DNA from: Eledone cirrhosa | Lineage: Eukaryota > Mollusca > Cephalopoda > Octopoda > Eledonidae | Reading direction: 5' to 3' | DNA length: 64,000 nt | Assembly (NCBI GenBank): GCA_964016885.1 | Contig: OZ024743.1 | Span: 189,766,904 to 189,830,903 of the forward strand | Part shown: piece after piece, positions 51,914 through 61,463 of the stretch | How positions within the stretch are numbered: position 1 is the first letter of the stretch | Layout: every line of letters begins with the position of its first letter | Notes under the pieces: generated by a model | Seen by the model: the letters and a program-made list of their open reading frames with translations, nothing else | Told to the model about the DNA's origin: nothing | The model's database searches: none | Program-made: the position numbers and the translations under genes

Positions 51914-52153
51914 ATGGCAAACAGTACAAGTCTCCTTCGACCAAATCGCAACTACAACCGTTGTATACAGTGGAGCTACGAGCTTAACAAAGTATTATAT
52001 GAAGCATACAAACAATCTGAACCCCAAAAGTTCGGTTTTATGCAAAGGCTAAAAACTTTATGGAACTCCAAACACCCAGAATTAGACTTTTCTCCAAAGC
52101 ATTTAAATGAACAGGCAAAACGTATCATTAGATGTAAATTGATACATCTATAG
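51914..52153 (+). pseudogene. N-terminal exon-like start of R2-like LINE ORF (copy L4), cut by LTR
   Basis: MANSTSLLRPNRNYNRCIQW then ELNKVLYEAYKQSEPQKFGF and RLKTLWNSKHPELDFSPKHL: a Trp-centred helix pattern with L..Q...I that resembles SANT/Myb-type DNA-binding domains placed at the N-terminus of such LINE proteins. The last codons run into the LTR at 52149. The natural continuation is at 54325 (HLTELSDTTN). The ATG lies in a good position after a stop-rich 5' UTR. Confidence 0.7.
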
Positions 52154-52561
52154 CGATGAACGGCTGCGTGTTCGTATCACGTCAGGGTTACCAATTTAGC
52201 GAGATTACTGAGGTTGTATGAATGTAACAAAACGAGACATGGTTTGTGTGTATAATATTTAATTAACGGTAGATAGTATACTTGACATGTCAAAGATAGA
52301 TGTTAGAATGAAACAAAGTTAGTAGTTACCGTTTTGATTGCCAGGCAAACGCGGCTGGCAGAGGGCGCCTGGCTAAGGCCAGGCGCCTGTTGGCCAAATT
52401 AATGGCAGAGCCAAATGAGAGGCTCTTGTCCTGGTGCCGAAAAGGCAAAGAGAGAAAGGAAGCTTAAAGTTGTTAGTTTTATAGGGCTCTGACCGGAAGT
52501 TGCAGAAAGGGTTCCACTTCCCGTCTAGATCCTAATCAAAACAAGGGAGACAACCGCTACA
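52149..52561 (-). repeat. LTR (left)
   Basis: Contains a perfect 10-bp-stem hairpin GGCGCCTGGC-TAAG-GCCAGGCGCC form at 52364-52387 and TATAATA-like words. On minus it starts TGTAGCGG. Confidence 0.85.
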
Positions 52562-52685
52562 TAACCTCCCGCCAGAATTTTAGTGTATAAAAATCGAAAT
52601 GAAAATATGTTGCAAGTTGGCGAGAATGTTGTAACAGGCATGAAAATTACGACAAAAGAATGTTTGGAAAAATCAATGATAGATA

Positions 52686-53519
52686 TCAAGGTAGCCAACC
52701 GCTCTTGGCCAGATAACGACTGGACATCCATCTATCCATCACCCAAAGATACAATGTAATAAAGTAAAAGTAATAGAAGAGCTCAAAGTTCAAAATATAG
52801 CTCACAGGTGTGCAATCACATGACAGCAGGAAAGAAAGTGTGTTCCAGAGAATGAATGCAGGTGGTTTCTGTTCTGTGGTATATCGTGAAATTTCCAACC
52901 TCCGAATGGATTTTCTCACAGGAAGAGTGCTGCAAAAATGAATTCTCTGGCTTTGGTTAAGCTGTATTGATGTATTGCTGTTGCTGTTATATTGCTGTTG
53001 CTGTTGCTGTTGTCTCGCTGAGTGAGCGTATTCGGTGTTTAAATTCACAGTAAAAAATTTTTTTTTTAGAAAAAATGAGTTACGCAAAGTGCTAGAAATA
53101 GCAGCCGAAGTTGATGGTCGATGTTGAGAATGCGTTGACCTGGAAGGGTCAAGAGGCCAGCGACCAGAGAAATAAGCATTCTTAATAAATGCGCGGTTAT
53201 CAACTGTAAATTTACATTGTAAATTTATAAACCGGCAAATAGAAGAATATAGCTTAAGGCTGAAGAATCCCTGGTGAGAAATGTTATCTCTGGCGTGCGG
53301 CTGTCTGTGAGTAGAGACATCTCTGTGAATCGAGAATTTGTGCTGCCTACACGTGACAATACAAGGTTGAAAAAAAATAATATTTCTAACGCGCGAGAAA
53401 ATGATAGTGCAATGTTGAAAGTGACAATGATGAAAAAGAAAGGCTTCACTCAGCATAATTATTGGTGTGAACTTTGGAAAAAAACAAAAAACTTGAACGA
53501 TGAAGAAAACGATGAACAA
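52686..53519 (-). CDS. Unrecognised 277-codon ORF inside the LTR element
   Basis: Open on the inferred sense strand of the element. No gag, protease, RT or integrase motif. Seen in it: a hydrophobic N-terminus (MFIVFFIVQVFCFFPKF), a Gln run (SARQQQQQQQ) from CAG/CTG repeats near 52975-53013 and a hydrophobic stretch FELFYYFYFITLYLWV near the C-terminus. Composition is unusual, and the ORF may be accidental in AT-rich DNA. No ribosome or splice evidence is available from sequence. Confidence 0.2.
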   Translation of the reverse strand: MFIVFFIVQVFCFFPKFTPIIMLSEAFLFHHCHFQHCTIIFSRVRNIIFFQPCIVTCRQHKFSIHRDVSTHRQPHARDNISHQGFFSLKLYSSICRFINLQCKFTVDNRAFIKNAYFSGRWPLDPSRSTHSQHRPSTSAAISSTLRNSFFLKKKFFTVNLNTEYAHSARQQQQQQQYNSNSNTSIQLNQSQRIHFCSTLPVRKSIRRLEISRYTTEQKPPAFILWNTLSFLLSCDCTPVSYILNFELFYYFYFITLYLWVMDRWMSSRYLAKSGWLP

Positions 53520-53576
53520 AAAGGCAATGGTTCATCGAAAATAAATGTTCCTGTTGAAATGTTTTTTAAAGAATAT

Positions 53577-53735
53577 CAAATTTCTTTTTTTTTTTTTTTT
53601 GCGTTTTGAAAGAGTTCGTTGTAAGAAACGAGAAACATATATATATATCGTGAAATGTTTTTTTTTTTTTTTTTGTTTTGAAAGTGTTCGTTGTGAGAAA
53701 CGAGAAACATATATATATATATATTGGTGAAATGC
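53577..53735. repeat. Tandem duplication of about 75 bp
   Basis: T-run followed by GTTTTGAAAG.GTTCGTTGT and GAGAAACGAGAAACATATATAT-type words, twice. Inside the LTR element. Confidence 0.7.
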
Positions 53736-53911
53736 GACAGTTAGTTGATGCGTGAGAGAAAAAGTCTGTCTGTGCGAATTCCACATGTGCGTGTGTGCGT
53801 GTTTCTTTTACTGAGTATTTTTATAGTTTGTCGATAAATTTACTGTGTATTCGTAATGTTACTCACAAAACCAGATGTGCTATTTTTTTCTTTTTTTGGG
53901 GGGTGACCACT

Positions 53912-54324
53912 TATAGCGATGAACGGCTGCGTGTTCGTATCACGTCAGGGTTACCAATATAGCGAGATTACTGAGGTTGTATGAATGTAACAAAACGAGA
54001 CATGGTTTGTGTGTATAATATTTAATTAACGGTAGATAGTATACTTGACATGTCAAAGATAGATGTTAGAATGAAACAAAGTTAGTAGTTACCGTTTTGA
54101 TTGCCAGGCAAACGCGGCTGGCAGAGGGCGCCTGGCTAAGGCCAGGCGCCTGTTGGCCAAATTAATGGCAGAGCCAAATGAGAGGCTCTTGTCCTGGTGC
54201 CGAAAAGGCAAAGAGAGAAAGGAAGCTTAAAGTTGTTAGTTTTATAGGGCTCTGACCGGAAGTTGCAGAAAGGGTTCCACTTCCCGTCTAGATCCTAATC
54301 AAAACAAGGGAGACAACCGCTACG
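53912..54324 (-). repeat. LTR (right)
   Basis: Matches the left LTR except T/A at the position equivalent to 52195 and the final base. Confidence 0.85.
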
Positions 54325-56466
54325 CATCTAACGGAATTGAGTGATACTACAAATACATCCCTTGTAGACAACCACCCCACCTCCACTGACAGACAAAGAG
54401 AATGGCCAGCTAAATCTAACAGTGAACAGCTCACCAACAATTTTGCTGAAATACATCCCACTTCCACTGAAGAACAGCGAGAAAGGTCAGCTAACTCTAG
54501 TAGTAATTGTCACCACATCAACAACGAGGCTGAAATTCATGACTCTACTGAACAAACAGAGCACCAAAAACTTGTGGACACCCTACAAGTTACATGGAAC
54601 GATATGTTTCAAGAGATACACAGCCTTAATGTGAGTGACCGACCATACAACACCAGAATCAGTAAAGAACCCACTAAATTGGAATTGGAAGCGGTGAACG
54701 AAATAGCTGGCAATTATCTGAAGGCTATACGATCTAAAGGTGTAGAAACGACATTTGAAACGCTTAATGTTTTGTTATATGTTTCAGCTGTCACATTGCT
54801 ATCATATAACACACATCTAAAACCAAACAATCAAGATACAAACAGAAAGCCTGAACCAGCGTGGATGCGAAATTTAAAAACCAAAATTTTGTCCCTGAGA
54901 CGAAGTATCTCACACATCGCAGTCCTTATGAAATGCAACATAGAGAGCAACTTCACACGACACCAGGAAGACCTAAAGAAAAAGTTAGAGAGACGATTTG
55001 GAGATACAAAATTTAAAACTTTGAACTCTAAATTACACCAGTTGAAACAACTCACAGCTACAACAGAAAGACTAAAATATAAGTCAACAGCACATAAACG
55101 ACAAGTGTTAAATAGATTATTTGCCAGAGATCCTAAATCAGTTTATCGCAGCTTCGGTGGCAAAAGCTCAATCCCTGTAAACGACATCCCTCTAAAAGAA
55201 CAGGTTGAGAGCTACTGGAGATCTGTATGGGAAACGGATGACGGATTCAACAGACAAGCTAATTGGCTAAAAGAACTGGAACAGGACTACTGCCAACATG
55301 TCCAGATAAAACAATATGACATAGATGGGTCAATACTGGAAACAGCTCTACAGAAAATGTCGAATAGGAAATCGCCAGGCCCAGACCTCATTACAGGATA
55401 CTGGTTAAAGAATTTCACTTTCTATCGGCAAGATCTCATACGGCTGTTTACAGAAACCATTAAAGGCACACAAGAACTGCCCAAATGGTTATCAACTGCC
55501 ACTACTCTCCTCATTCCCAAAAATAGCCAAACCACCCTTGCTAAAAATTACCGCCCAATAGCCTGCCAAAACATCATGTATAAATTATATACTGGGTGCC
55601 TTAACCTGTTCTTACAGGATCACTGTGCTACAAACAACATCATAACACCTGAGCAAGTTGGTGGAAAGAGGGAGGTGTGGGGTTGCATAGATCACCTACT
55701 AACTAACAAAATGATTCAGGAAAAAACAACAAAGAATCGCAGAAACATGACTGTGGTGTGGCTGGACTATCAAAAAGCATTTGATTGTATACCTCATGGG
55801 TGGATTATTAAGGCTTTACAGTTAGCTAAAGTCCCACAACCATTGGTAGCTGCTGTTGAACGCCTGACCAAGAACTGGTACACCAATTTGATCCTTAGAG
55901 GTGAGAAGGAGCAAGTTAAGACTGATAAGATACATTACCAGAAGGGCATCTTTCAGGGTGATAGCTTGTCAGTGCTATTCTTCGTTCTCTCACTCAATCC
56001 ACTATCTTACCTATTCAGGAAACAGGGTGGACACAGAAGTATCTCCCATCTTTTCTTTGTTGATGACCTGAAGTTCTATGGGCCAAATATCAACGACATC
56101 AAGAAACAATTGGACCTCATTACACAATTTTCAACCGACATCAGAATGAAATTTGGCAAGTCCAAGTGTGCATATTTGGCAATAAAACGTGGAAGAGCTG
56201 TGCCCTACTCTAGAAATCTAGAGATGAACGGCCTGACAATACAACCTCTGCAGTCAGATGACAACTACAGATATCTTGGACAGGATGAGAATGTCAGATA
56301 TGATGGACCCATAAATAAGGAGAGAACCAGAACTGAATACCTCAGAAGAGTAAAGAAAATATGGTCATCAGAACTGTCAGCATACAACAAATACATTGCC
56401 CACAATACTTATGCTGTGCCAATTCTAACACCAACATTTGAATTGGTCATTGCAAGAACTAAGTGA
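54325..56466 (+). CDS. R2-like LINE reverse transcriptase ORF (copy L4)
   Basis: About 713 codons, open from the LTR border (first Met 54337). N-terminal 200 residues low complexity. Then a basic linker (ARDPKSVYRSFGGKSS), KMSNRKSPGPDLITGYWLKN, ATTLLIPKNSQTTLAKNYRP, MYKLYTGCLNLFLQD, MTVVWLDYQKAFDCIPHGWI motif A, HYQKGIFQGDSLSVLFFVLS motif B, HLFFVDDLKFYG motif C (VDD), MKFGKSKCAYLAIKRG and EYLRRVKKIWSSELSAYN. The frame ends at TGA 56464-56466 after a 1-bp slip near 56435, where the homologous WSLQELSEMDVRTRKLL continues in the next frame. No APE endonuclease upstream, as expected for R2-type elements. Confidence 0.85.
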   Translation, partial: HLTELSDTTNTSLVDNHPTSTDRQREWPAKSNSEQLTNNFAEIHPTSTEEQRERSANSSSNCHHINNEAEIHDSTEQTEHQKLVDTLQVTWNDMFQEIHSLNVSDRPYNTRISKEPTKLELEAVNEIAGNYLKAIRSKGVETTFETLNVLLYVSAVTLLSYNTHLKPNNQDTNRKPEPAWMRNLKTKILSLRRSISHIAVLMKCNIESNFTRHQEDLKKKLERRFGDTKFKTLNSKLHQLKQLTATTERLKYKSTAHKRQVLNRLFARDPKSVYRSFGGKSSIPVNDIPLKEQVESYWRSVWETDDGFNRQANWLKELEQDYCQHVQIKQYDIDGSILETALQKMSNRKSPGPDLITGYWLKNFTFYRQDLIRLFTETIKGTQELPKWLSTATTLLIPKNSQTTLAKNYRPIACQNIMYKLYTGCLNLFLQDHCATNNIITPEQVGGKREVWGCIDHLLTNKMIQEKTTKNRRNMTVVWLDYQKAFDCIPHGWIIKALQLAKVPQPLVAAVERLTKNWYTNLILRGEKEQVKTDKIHYQKGIFQGDSLSVLFFVLSLNPLSYLFRKQGGHRSISHLFFVDDLKFYGPNINDIKKQLDLITQFSTDIRMKFGKSKCAYLAIKRGRAVPYSRNLEMNGLTIQPLQSDDNYRYLGQDENVRYDGPINKERTRTEYLRRVKKIWSSELSAYNKYIAHNTYAVPILTPTFELVIARTK

Positions 56467-57577
56467 GATGGATGTTAGAACTCGAAAACTTCTCAGTGTT
56501 ACTGGGAACTTTAACATCAATGGTGATGTGGATAGGCTATCCTTCTCACGCAAGGAAGGTGGCCGGGGTCTAAAATCAATATTAACAACATATGAGACCC
56601 GGATAGTAACACTGAAGCAACACCTTCAACAGAGGAAAAAGGTTGGCAACCATCTTGCCCAGGTTTATGAGCATGAAAAAAAAAATATCATTAGAATAGC
56701 GACTGATCTGGAGGAGAGATATGGAATAAAGCCTGATATAAATCTCTCACCCAGAGAAATCGGAAGATCCTATTCAATGTTCAAACAAGATAAAAAAATT
56801 GACCAATTTACAGAAAAAGTTGTGCATGGATACTTGAGGCGTAAAACACAAACCATAGAGGGGATAAACCACTCAAAAAGCCTGGCATGGGGTTCCGACA
56901 AATTTATGACATCACACCTTGAGGGATATCTCTATGCAATACAGGAACAAGAACTCCCTACCAAATATCTGCTGCACAAAAGAGGAGGGCCAGCAGCTGA
57001 CAATAAATGTAGGCTATGTAAAACAAAGATCGAGGATGTAAGCCACATTGTTGCCAGCTGCGAAAGAATGTCATCTCGCTACTACCTCCCCATGAGACAC
57101 GATGGGATAGCTAGAACCATCTGGAACGCACTTCGGAAAACAAAATTAACAACAAACGAGGAAGAATATATTGAGACAGATAGCACTAAGGAATACTGGT
57201 GGAACCTGAAAATAAAAACTGCCACCAAATTAAAGCACAACCGGCCTGATATTGTAGTTTGGGACCACACATTGAAAACGTGTTCTGTTGTGGAGATCAG
57301 CTGCCCACTTGATGTAAACGTCAGAAAAATACAGGAGAAGGAGGACATCTACGGACCATTGATGAGGACTTTACAAATCCAGTATCCAAGATACACCTTT
57401 AGCTTCATACCCATCATTATTGGAGCTACGGGTTATATACCAACCCGCTTGGACCAAAGTATGACTGAACTTGCATTTGCGGACAAAGAGTGCAGCTCCC
57501 TAATTCATAGTCTACAAATGTTTGCGATAGCTGGCACCTTCAAAATTTGCAAAACATTCTTGCGATTCAAGGGATGA
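56438..57577 (+). CDS. R2-like LINE C-terminus: CCHC knuckle and restriction-like endonuclease (copy L4)
   Basis: 379 codons, the continuation of the RT ORF. WSLQELSEMDVRTRKLLSVT, DVDRLSFSRKEGGRGLKSI, HGYLRRKTQTIEGINHSKSL, NKCRLCKTKIEDVSHIVASC (CX2CX8HX4C), KLKHNRPDIVVWDH (RPD), CSVVEISCPLDVNVRKIQEK (putative PD-(D/E)XK residues), FIPIIIGATGYIP and IAGTFKICKTFLRFKG. In R2 elements this region binds and cleaves the target. The first codons (MN) come from the shifted frame overlap and are not a true start. Confidence 0.8.
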   Translation: MNWSLQELSEMDVRTRKLLSVTGNFNINGDVDRLSFSRKEGGRGLKSILTTYETRIVTLKQHLQQRKKVGNHLAQVYEHEKKNIIRIATDLEERYGIKPDINLSPREIGRSYSMFKQDKKIDQFTEKVVHGYLRRKTQTIEGINHSKSLAWGSDKFMTSHLEGYLYAIQEQELPTKYLLHKRGGPAADNKCRLCKTKIEDVSHIVASCERMSSRYYLPMRHDGIARTIWNALRKTKLTTNEEEYIETDSTKEYWWNLKIKTATKLKHNRPDIVVWDHTLKTCSVVEISCPLDVNVRKIQEKEDIYGPLMRTLQIQYPRYTFSFIPIIIGATGYIPTRLDQSMTELAFADKECSSLIHSLQMFAIAGTFKICKTFLRFKG

Positions 57578-57659
57578 CAATTTCTTTTCTTTTACAACCT
57601 TGCCACCAGGAAGGTGGCCGGTCAAAAAAAATATACTCGAAATTAAGAGAAAGAGACAT

Positions 57660-57673
<14 letters not shown>

Positions 57674-57750
<77 letters not shown>

Positions 57751-57772
57751 TACACACATACATACATACATT

Positions 57773-57806
<34 letters not shown>

Positions 57807-57808
57807 TA
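57674..57808. repeat. (CA)n and (CATA)n microsatellite
   Basis: About 72 bp of (CA)n at 57674-57747, then CATA and TA repeats. Cys-Val and Thr-His frames here are artefacts. Confidence 0.9.
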
Positions 57809-57811
57809 TAT

Positions 57812-58165
57812 CCAGGAGTGTAACTTGGAGTTACTGTAGGTTCACCAGGGTGAGCACTCGATGTTTTGCGTTCACTTCAGTGTCGAGGTGTAAAGTTAGA
57901 CAGAGTGTATTAAAGTGAAAGATAACAAGGACGATTGGTTACTCCTTCATTACATTTATTGGTTGGTGACGCGTGTTTCGCCACTGATCAGCTCAAGGTT
58001 CGATCATTGTCAGCTGAAAATGAGTATCACCAATAGCTGGGTGTTTAACCCTGTGATGGACTGGCATCCTGTCCAGGGGGAAGTATTGTACTCTCAGTCG
58101 CTTCACGCCATGAAACCGGGATAAGCATCGGCCAAATGAGCCTTCTGGCTTAAGACAGGGTTTAG
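57812..58165 (+). mobile_element. Mollusc-type SINE or LINE-derived repeat
   Basis: The 3' half (GATGGACTGGCATCCTGTCC, CTCTCAGTCGCTTCACGCCA, ACCGGGATAAGC, CTTCTGGCTTAA) has wording I recall from a repeat common in mollusc genomes; family name not certain. The left part carries a hammerhead-like word on minus. Confidence 0.55.
57961..57998 (-). ncRNA. Possible minimal hammerhead
   Basis: On minus: CTGATCA (57991-57985; consensus CUGANGA, G8 replaced by C), GUGGC as a very short stem II, GAAA, then AC-ACGC-GU and C17 at 57968. Stem III and cleavage triplet GUC are canonical; stem II is only one closing pair, and stem I pairs poorly. Treat as a weak candidate. Confidence 0.35.
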
Positions 58166-58244
58166 ATTTTTAGTTAGTATTATTCAGAAAAGGGCATACT
58201 AATTTGCATATAGTTAGTGCTCATGCTGGTAATTAATTAAGAAG

Positions 58245-58500
58245 TGTAGTCACAGATGAAGTGTATAATACAGTTATATCTGTATAGAAACAGTTTGTAA
58301 TCGAAACAGCACCAACATGTATAAATGTATACACACATCAAATATGTAAACATGTAAACATAACAGAAAATAGAAGTTTCCCTGTAAATTGAAAAAATCA
58401 TAAACACATTTAATCGATTTTCAGATCCATTTGGAGCCTCGTCAGAATACCTGTATATCATCCAACCAACCACAAGGAAACATGTATTCGATAGGTATAT
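58245..58500. repeat. Dispersed repeat X, copy 2
   Basis: Aligns with 41651-41875. On minus it also has CTGACGAGGCTCC..GGATCTGAAAAT (58445-58416), hammerhead-like in core words, but stem III is not formed. Confidence 0.55.
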
Positions 58501-59190
58501 ATACCATTTGTTCTTAGTTGTTTTCTACATTTAGATAAATAATAATTTCAACACCACACATGCACACTTGTAGGTCAGCAAAACACCACATACATACAAA
58601 TATGATAAATGCCATATACACACAATCGTGCCCACAACTTCGCCACACATGCATTTAACTCCATAGTACACAAACTCATCTAATTAAAAAAAATGTTCAA
58701 ATAAATGTTTACTTCTGCTAGTAATTTAAGTGTTAGCTTAGCAACCAGTAACAAATATAACTAAAAGAACTCAAACTAATACACGGACTTGAAATTACGA
58801 CAACAATTGTAATATAGACTAGATGATCTATGAGCTTTTGAGATAACTAAAAAAAAGCTTCTTTTGTTAACAGATATATTTAGTTTTTCAATGGGTGACC
58901 AGCCTACTCTTTGATCAGTATGAGCTAACCTCTTATTGAGGCATCAATTCCATGGCTCTGTTGTCTGCAAATTGGGAAAAACATGCCTGCTGGTAGATGC
59001 ACATACACACACACCCACATAAATCTTCAATATATAGAATTCTACCTCCTCTTAACAATTCTATCTTATCCATCCCTACATAAGTATAAAATACAGATAC
59101 ACATAGACACACACATACATATACACACTTACACAGTTACATGCCCACACACGCAACCACTCCTTAAATATATAAAAATGTATGTATGTG
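58501..59190. other. No gene seen
   Basis: AT-rich, short (CA)n at 59005-59160. No coding or RNA motif recognised. Confidence 0.45.
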
Positions 59191-59509
59191 TCATCATCAT
59201 CATCACCGTATTACGTCCGTTCTTCTACGCTAGCATGGGTTAGACGGGTTGTCGGCAGTGTCCAGTCGGCTGAACTTGTCTTGCTCATACAGGAACTGAT
59301 TCTGGCCTGATTTCTTCAGCTGGATGCCCTTCCTAACACCAACCTCATTTACAGTGAATGCTGGGTGCTTTTTTTCTGTGGCAGCTACACGTCCACTTTA
59401 CAGTTAGGGCTGGATGCTTTTTTGCCATGGCACCTCCACGACCACTTTGCAGGAGGCGGGGGCATATTGTCTATATGCTTCAGCTTTGGCTTGTTCCTGT
59501 AGGAAGTCG

Positions 59510-59895
59510 AGTCTTCTGTTTTACTGCGTGACGCCAGAGTCGCGGTCGTGTGACATTGCCCTTGAGAGGTGCAATTGGGTAAGGTTGGCTTTTATCACCT
59601 CATCCCAGGTCTTCTTGGGTCTCCCCACTCCACGGTTTCCATCGACTTCTAGTGCTTAGCACCTTTTTATGCAGCTCTCTTCCTTCATATGCATCACATG
59701 TCCATACCAACGTAACCTCCTCTCCTGCACACAGCATTTGATTCCTCTTATGCTCAGTCTCTCTCTCAGTTCGTTTATGCTTTGCCGTTCGCGTATATTA
59801 CTATTACACATCCATCGGAGCATGGAAGCTTCATTTCTTTCTAATCTGCGCATGTCTTCTACAGACAATGCCCAGGTCTCACTACCATGTAACAT
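59510..59895 (-). pseudogene. RTE LINE C-terminal part (copy R8)
   Basis: 59656-59895 is open: [59 protein letters not shown]. The GRPRKTWDEVIKA-type end lies in 59530-59640 in another frame. Lacks RT catalytic sequence because of the upstream deletion. Confidence 0.7.
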
Positions 59896-59899
59896 GTTA

Positions 59900-60928
59900 C
59901 TTTCATGACCTGGTCCATCAGCTTTATACCTCTATAGGTTCCTCTATCTAGTGCATCACCTTTACCTTTGTAGCAGTTGACACTAATACTGCTGCACCAA
60001 TCCTTTGGTATGATACCCTCTAGTATTACCTGGTTAACAATTCATGTGGTTGAGGTGTGACCTACCGACCCAGATGCCTTCAGCATCTCGGCAGCTATAC
60101 CAGATGGACTTGTTGCTTTCCCTGTCTTCTTACTTTTGATTGCCTTACTTACTACGCTGCTGCTGACTTGTACTGCTCTACAGTTTTCGCTTGGGGTAGG
60201 GTCTCTTTTTCCCATGCATTCTCCTCGTTTAGTAATCTTTCATAATGGCTCTTCCATGCAGCTTTCTTCTCGTCATTTGTGAGGGCAAGTTCACCATTAT
60301 CATTCCGGATACACTTCTCTCCAATGACATCACAATTCTCTCTGACACACTGCCTCACAATCTTGAACACCTCCTGTTTCTGGTCCTCACGTTGCAAAAC
60401 ATGCTTGAATTTTCTATCCTCTACTTCCCTTCTAGCTAAGTATACTTGTCGCCTAGCTTCCCTCCTGGTCTCTGTAATGTACCCTGCTACCCCCGGTCTT
60501 CCATTCTTTCCATGCCTGTCTCTGTAATGTACCCTGCTATCCCCGGTCTTCCATTCTTTCTATGCCTGTCTCTTAGCCTTAACTGCCTCGTCTACCTTAT
60601 TGTTCCACCACTAAGTCACTCTCCTCCACCCTGTGGACTTGCTCCAACCACAGACCTCATCTGTCGCCTTTAGTAAGTTATTTTTTAGGATCTCCCAGTG
60701 CTCTTCTACATTGAATGTCTCTATCTGTTCTTCTTTACTGTCATAGGCGTCGAGTAGAATATATTTAAACATGTTACTGACTGAGGGGTCTTTCAGCTTC
60801 CAGATCTTTCTTTCCCAGGTTGCCTTCTGTTTCCAAGTTCGTCTAGTTTTGAAAGTGAGGTCGCTGACAACTAAGTTATGTTGGGAGGTACATTCCTGCC
60901 TAGGGAAGGCTTTTGTGTTTATAACCAT
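59900..60928 (-). pseudogene. RTE LINE linker and RT start (copy R8)
   Basis: Pieces on minus: DMVTPKD-like W..S and KSNKAIKS..TGKATSPSG (59990-60150), 60152-60397 with FKIVRQCVRENCDVIGEKCI and KSHYERLLNEENAWEKETLP, a 50-bp duplication at 60470-60569, and 60611-60928 with KIWKLKDPSVSNMFKYILLD and EVCGWSKSTGWRRVT. Broken in several places. Confidence 0.7.
60470..60569. repeat. Tandem duplication, two 50-bp units
   Basis: ACCCTGCTA.CCCCGGTCTT begins at 60481 and 60531; the second unit differs by a few bases. It interrupts the R8 linker. Confidence 0.8.
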
Positions 60929-61417
60929 CTATCTATCATGCCCTCTGATGAGGATAAAATCTATCTGACTAGAATGCACCCCTGATTTATAGGTGATCAG
61001 ATGGTTGTCGGGTTTTTTGAAGTTTGTGTTACATATCGACATGTCATTGGCACCGCAGAATTCCAGAAGCCTGAAGCCTTCTTCATTTCTTGTGCCAAAC
61101 TGGTGGCCTCCATGGACACTATAGAAGCTGTCACTGTGTTTACCAATGTGTCCGTTAAAATCTCCTGCAATGATTAGGAAGTCATTGTCGTGTGTTAGGG
61201 CAGCAGTGTGCATTAGGGACTCGTAAAACCTATCCTTAAGTTCGTATGGCAACCCCAATTGGGGTGCGTAAGCTGATACTATTGTGGTAATTGTTTTATT
61301 CAGGACTAGTCTGAGTTTAATGATTCTTGCATTCACCCTGTTCACTGAGATTACCTTATCAACCCATTTATCAGCTAATAGTATATCTACACCTCCCATC
61401 CCGTTGTCATTTCCCAC
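60929..61417 (-). CDS. RTE LINE APE endonuclease part (copy R8)
   Basis: 162 codons: NDNGMGGVDILLADKWVDKV, ITTIVSAYAPQLG, FLIIAGDFNGHIGKHSD, MSICNTNFKKPDNHLITYKS and QIDFILIRGHDR. The GDFN block and the DFIL block of the APE fold are kept. N-terminal codons are separated from it by the hAT-like insertion and a frameshift; the SLPR-SQH block follows in another frame (60611-60928). Not functional as it stands. Confidence 0.75.
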   Translation of the reverse strand: MGNDNGMGGVDILLADKWVDKVISVNRVNARIIKLRLVLNKTITTIVSAYAPQLGLPYELKDRFYESLMHTAALTHDNDFLIIAGDFNGHIGKHSDSFYSVHGGHQFGTRNEEGFRLLEFCGANDMSICNTNFKKPDNHLITYKSGVHSSQIDFILIRGHDR

Positions 61418-61463
61418 CCAGAAAAATTTGTAGCATTGACTTTTGCCTACGCGGACTCTAGCA

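Larger units (their letters stand above)
52149..54324 (-). mobile_element. Non-autonomous LTR retroelement, very young insertion
   Basis: Two direct 413-bp LTRs (52149-52561 and 53912-54324) flank 1350 bp without gag or pol. The flanks duplicate CATC (52145-52148 and 54325-54328), and splicing the flanks restores the LINE ORF. On minus, the internal end of the right LTR is followed after 2 nt by TGGTCACCCCCC (53909-53898), a PBS-like word, and the left LTR is preceded by the purine tract GGCGGGAGG (PPT-like). I compared the LTRs by eye and saw two differences, implying recent insertion. Size and content fit TRIM/LARD-type elements. Confidence 0.85.
51305..57580 (+). mobile_element. R2-like LINE, nearly complete, interrupted by an LTR element (copy L4)
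   Basis: 5' region 51305-51913 with two 140-bp monomers, ORF from 51914, LTR insertion 52149-54324, ORF again 54325-57577 with one frameshift. Encodes a SANT/Myb-like N-terminal domain, RT, CCHC knuckle and restriction-like nuclease. The exact 5' end is not visible. Confidence 0.75.

Noticed and set aside
57512..57918. Frames with Thr-His or Cys-Val repeats
   Set aside because: (CA)n microsatellite translated on both strands.
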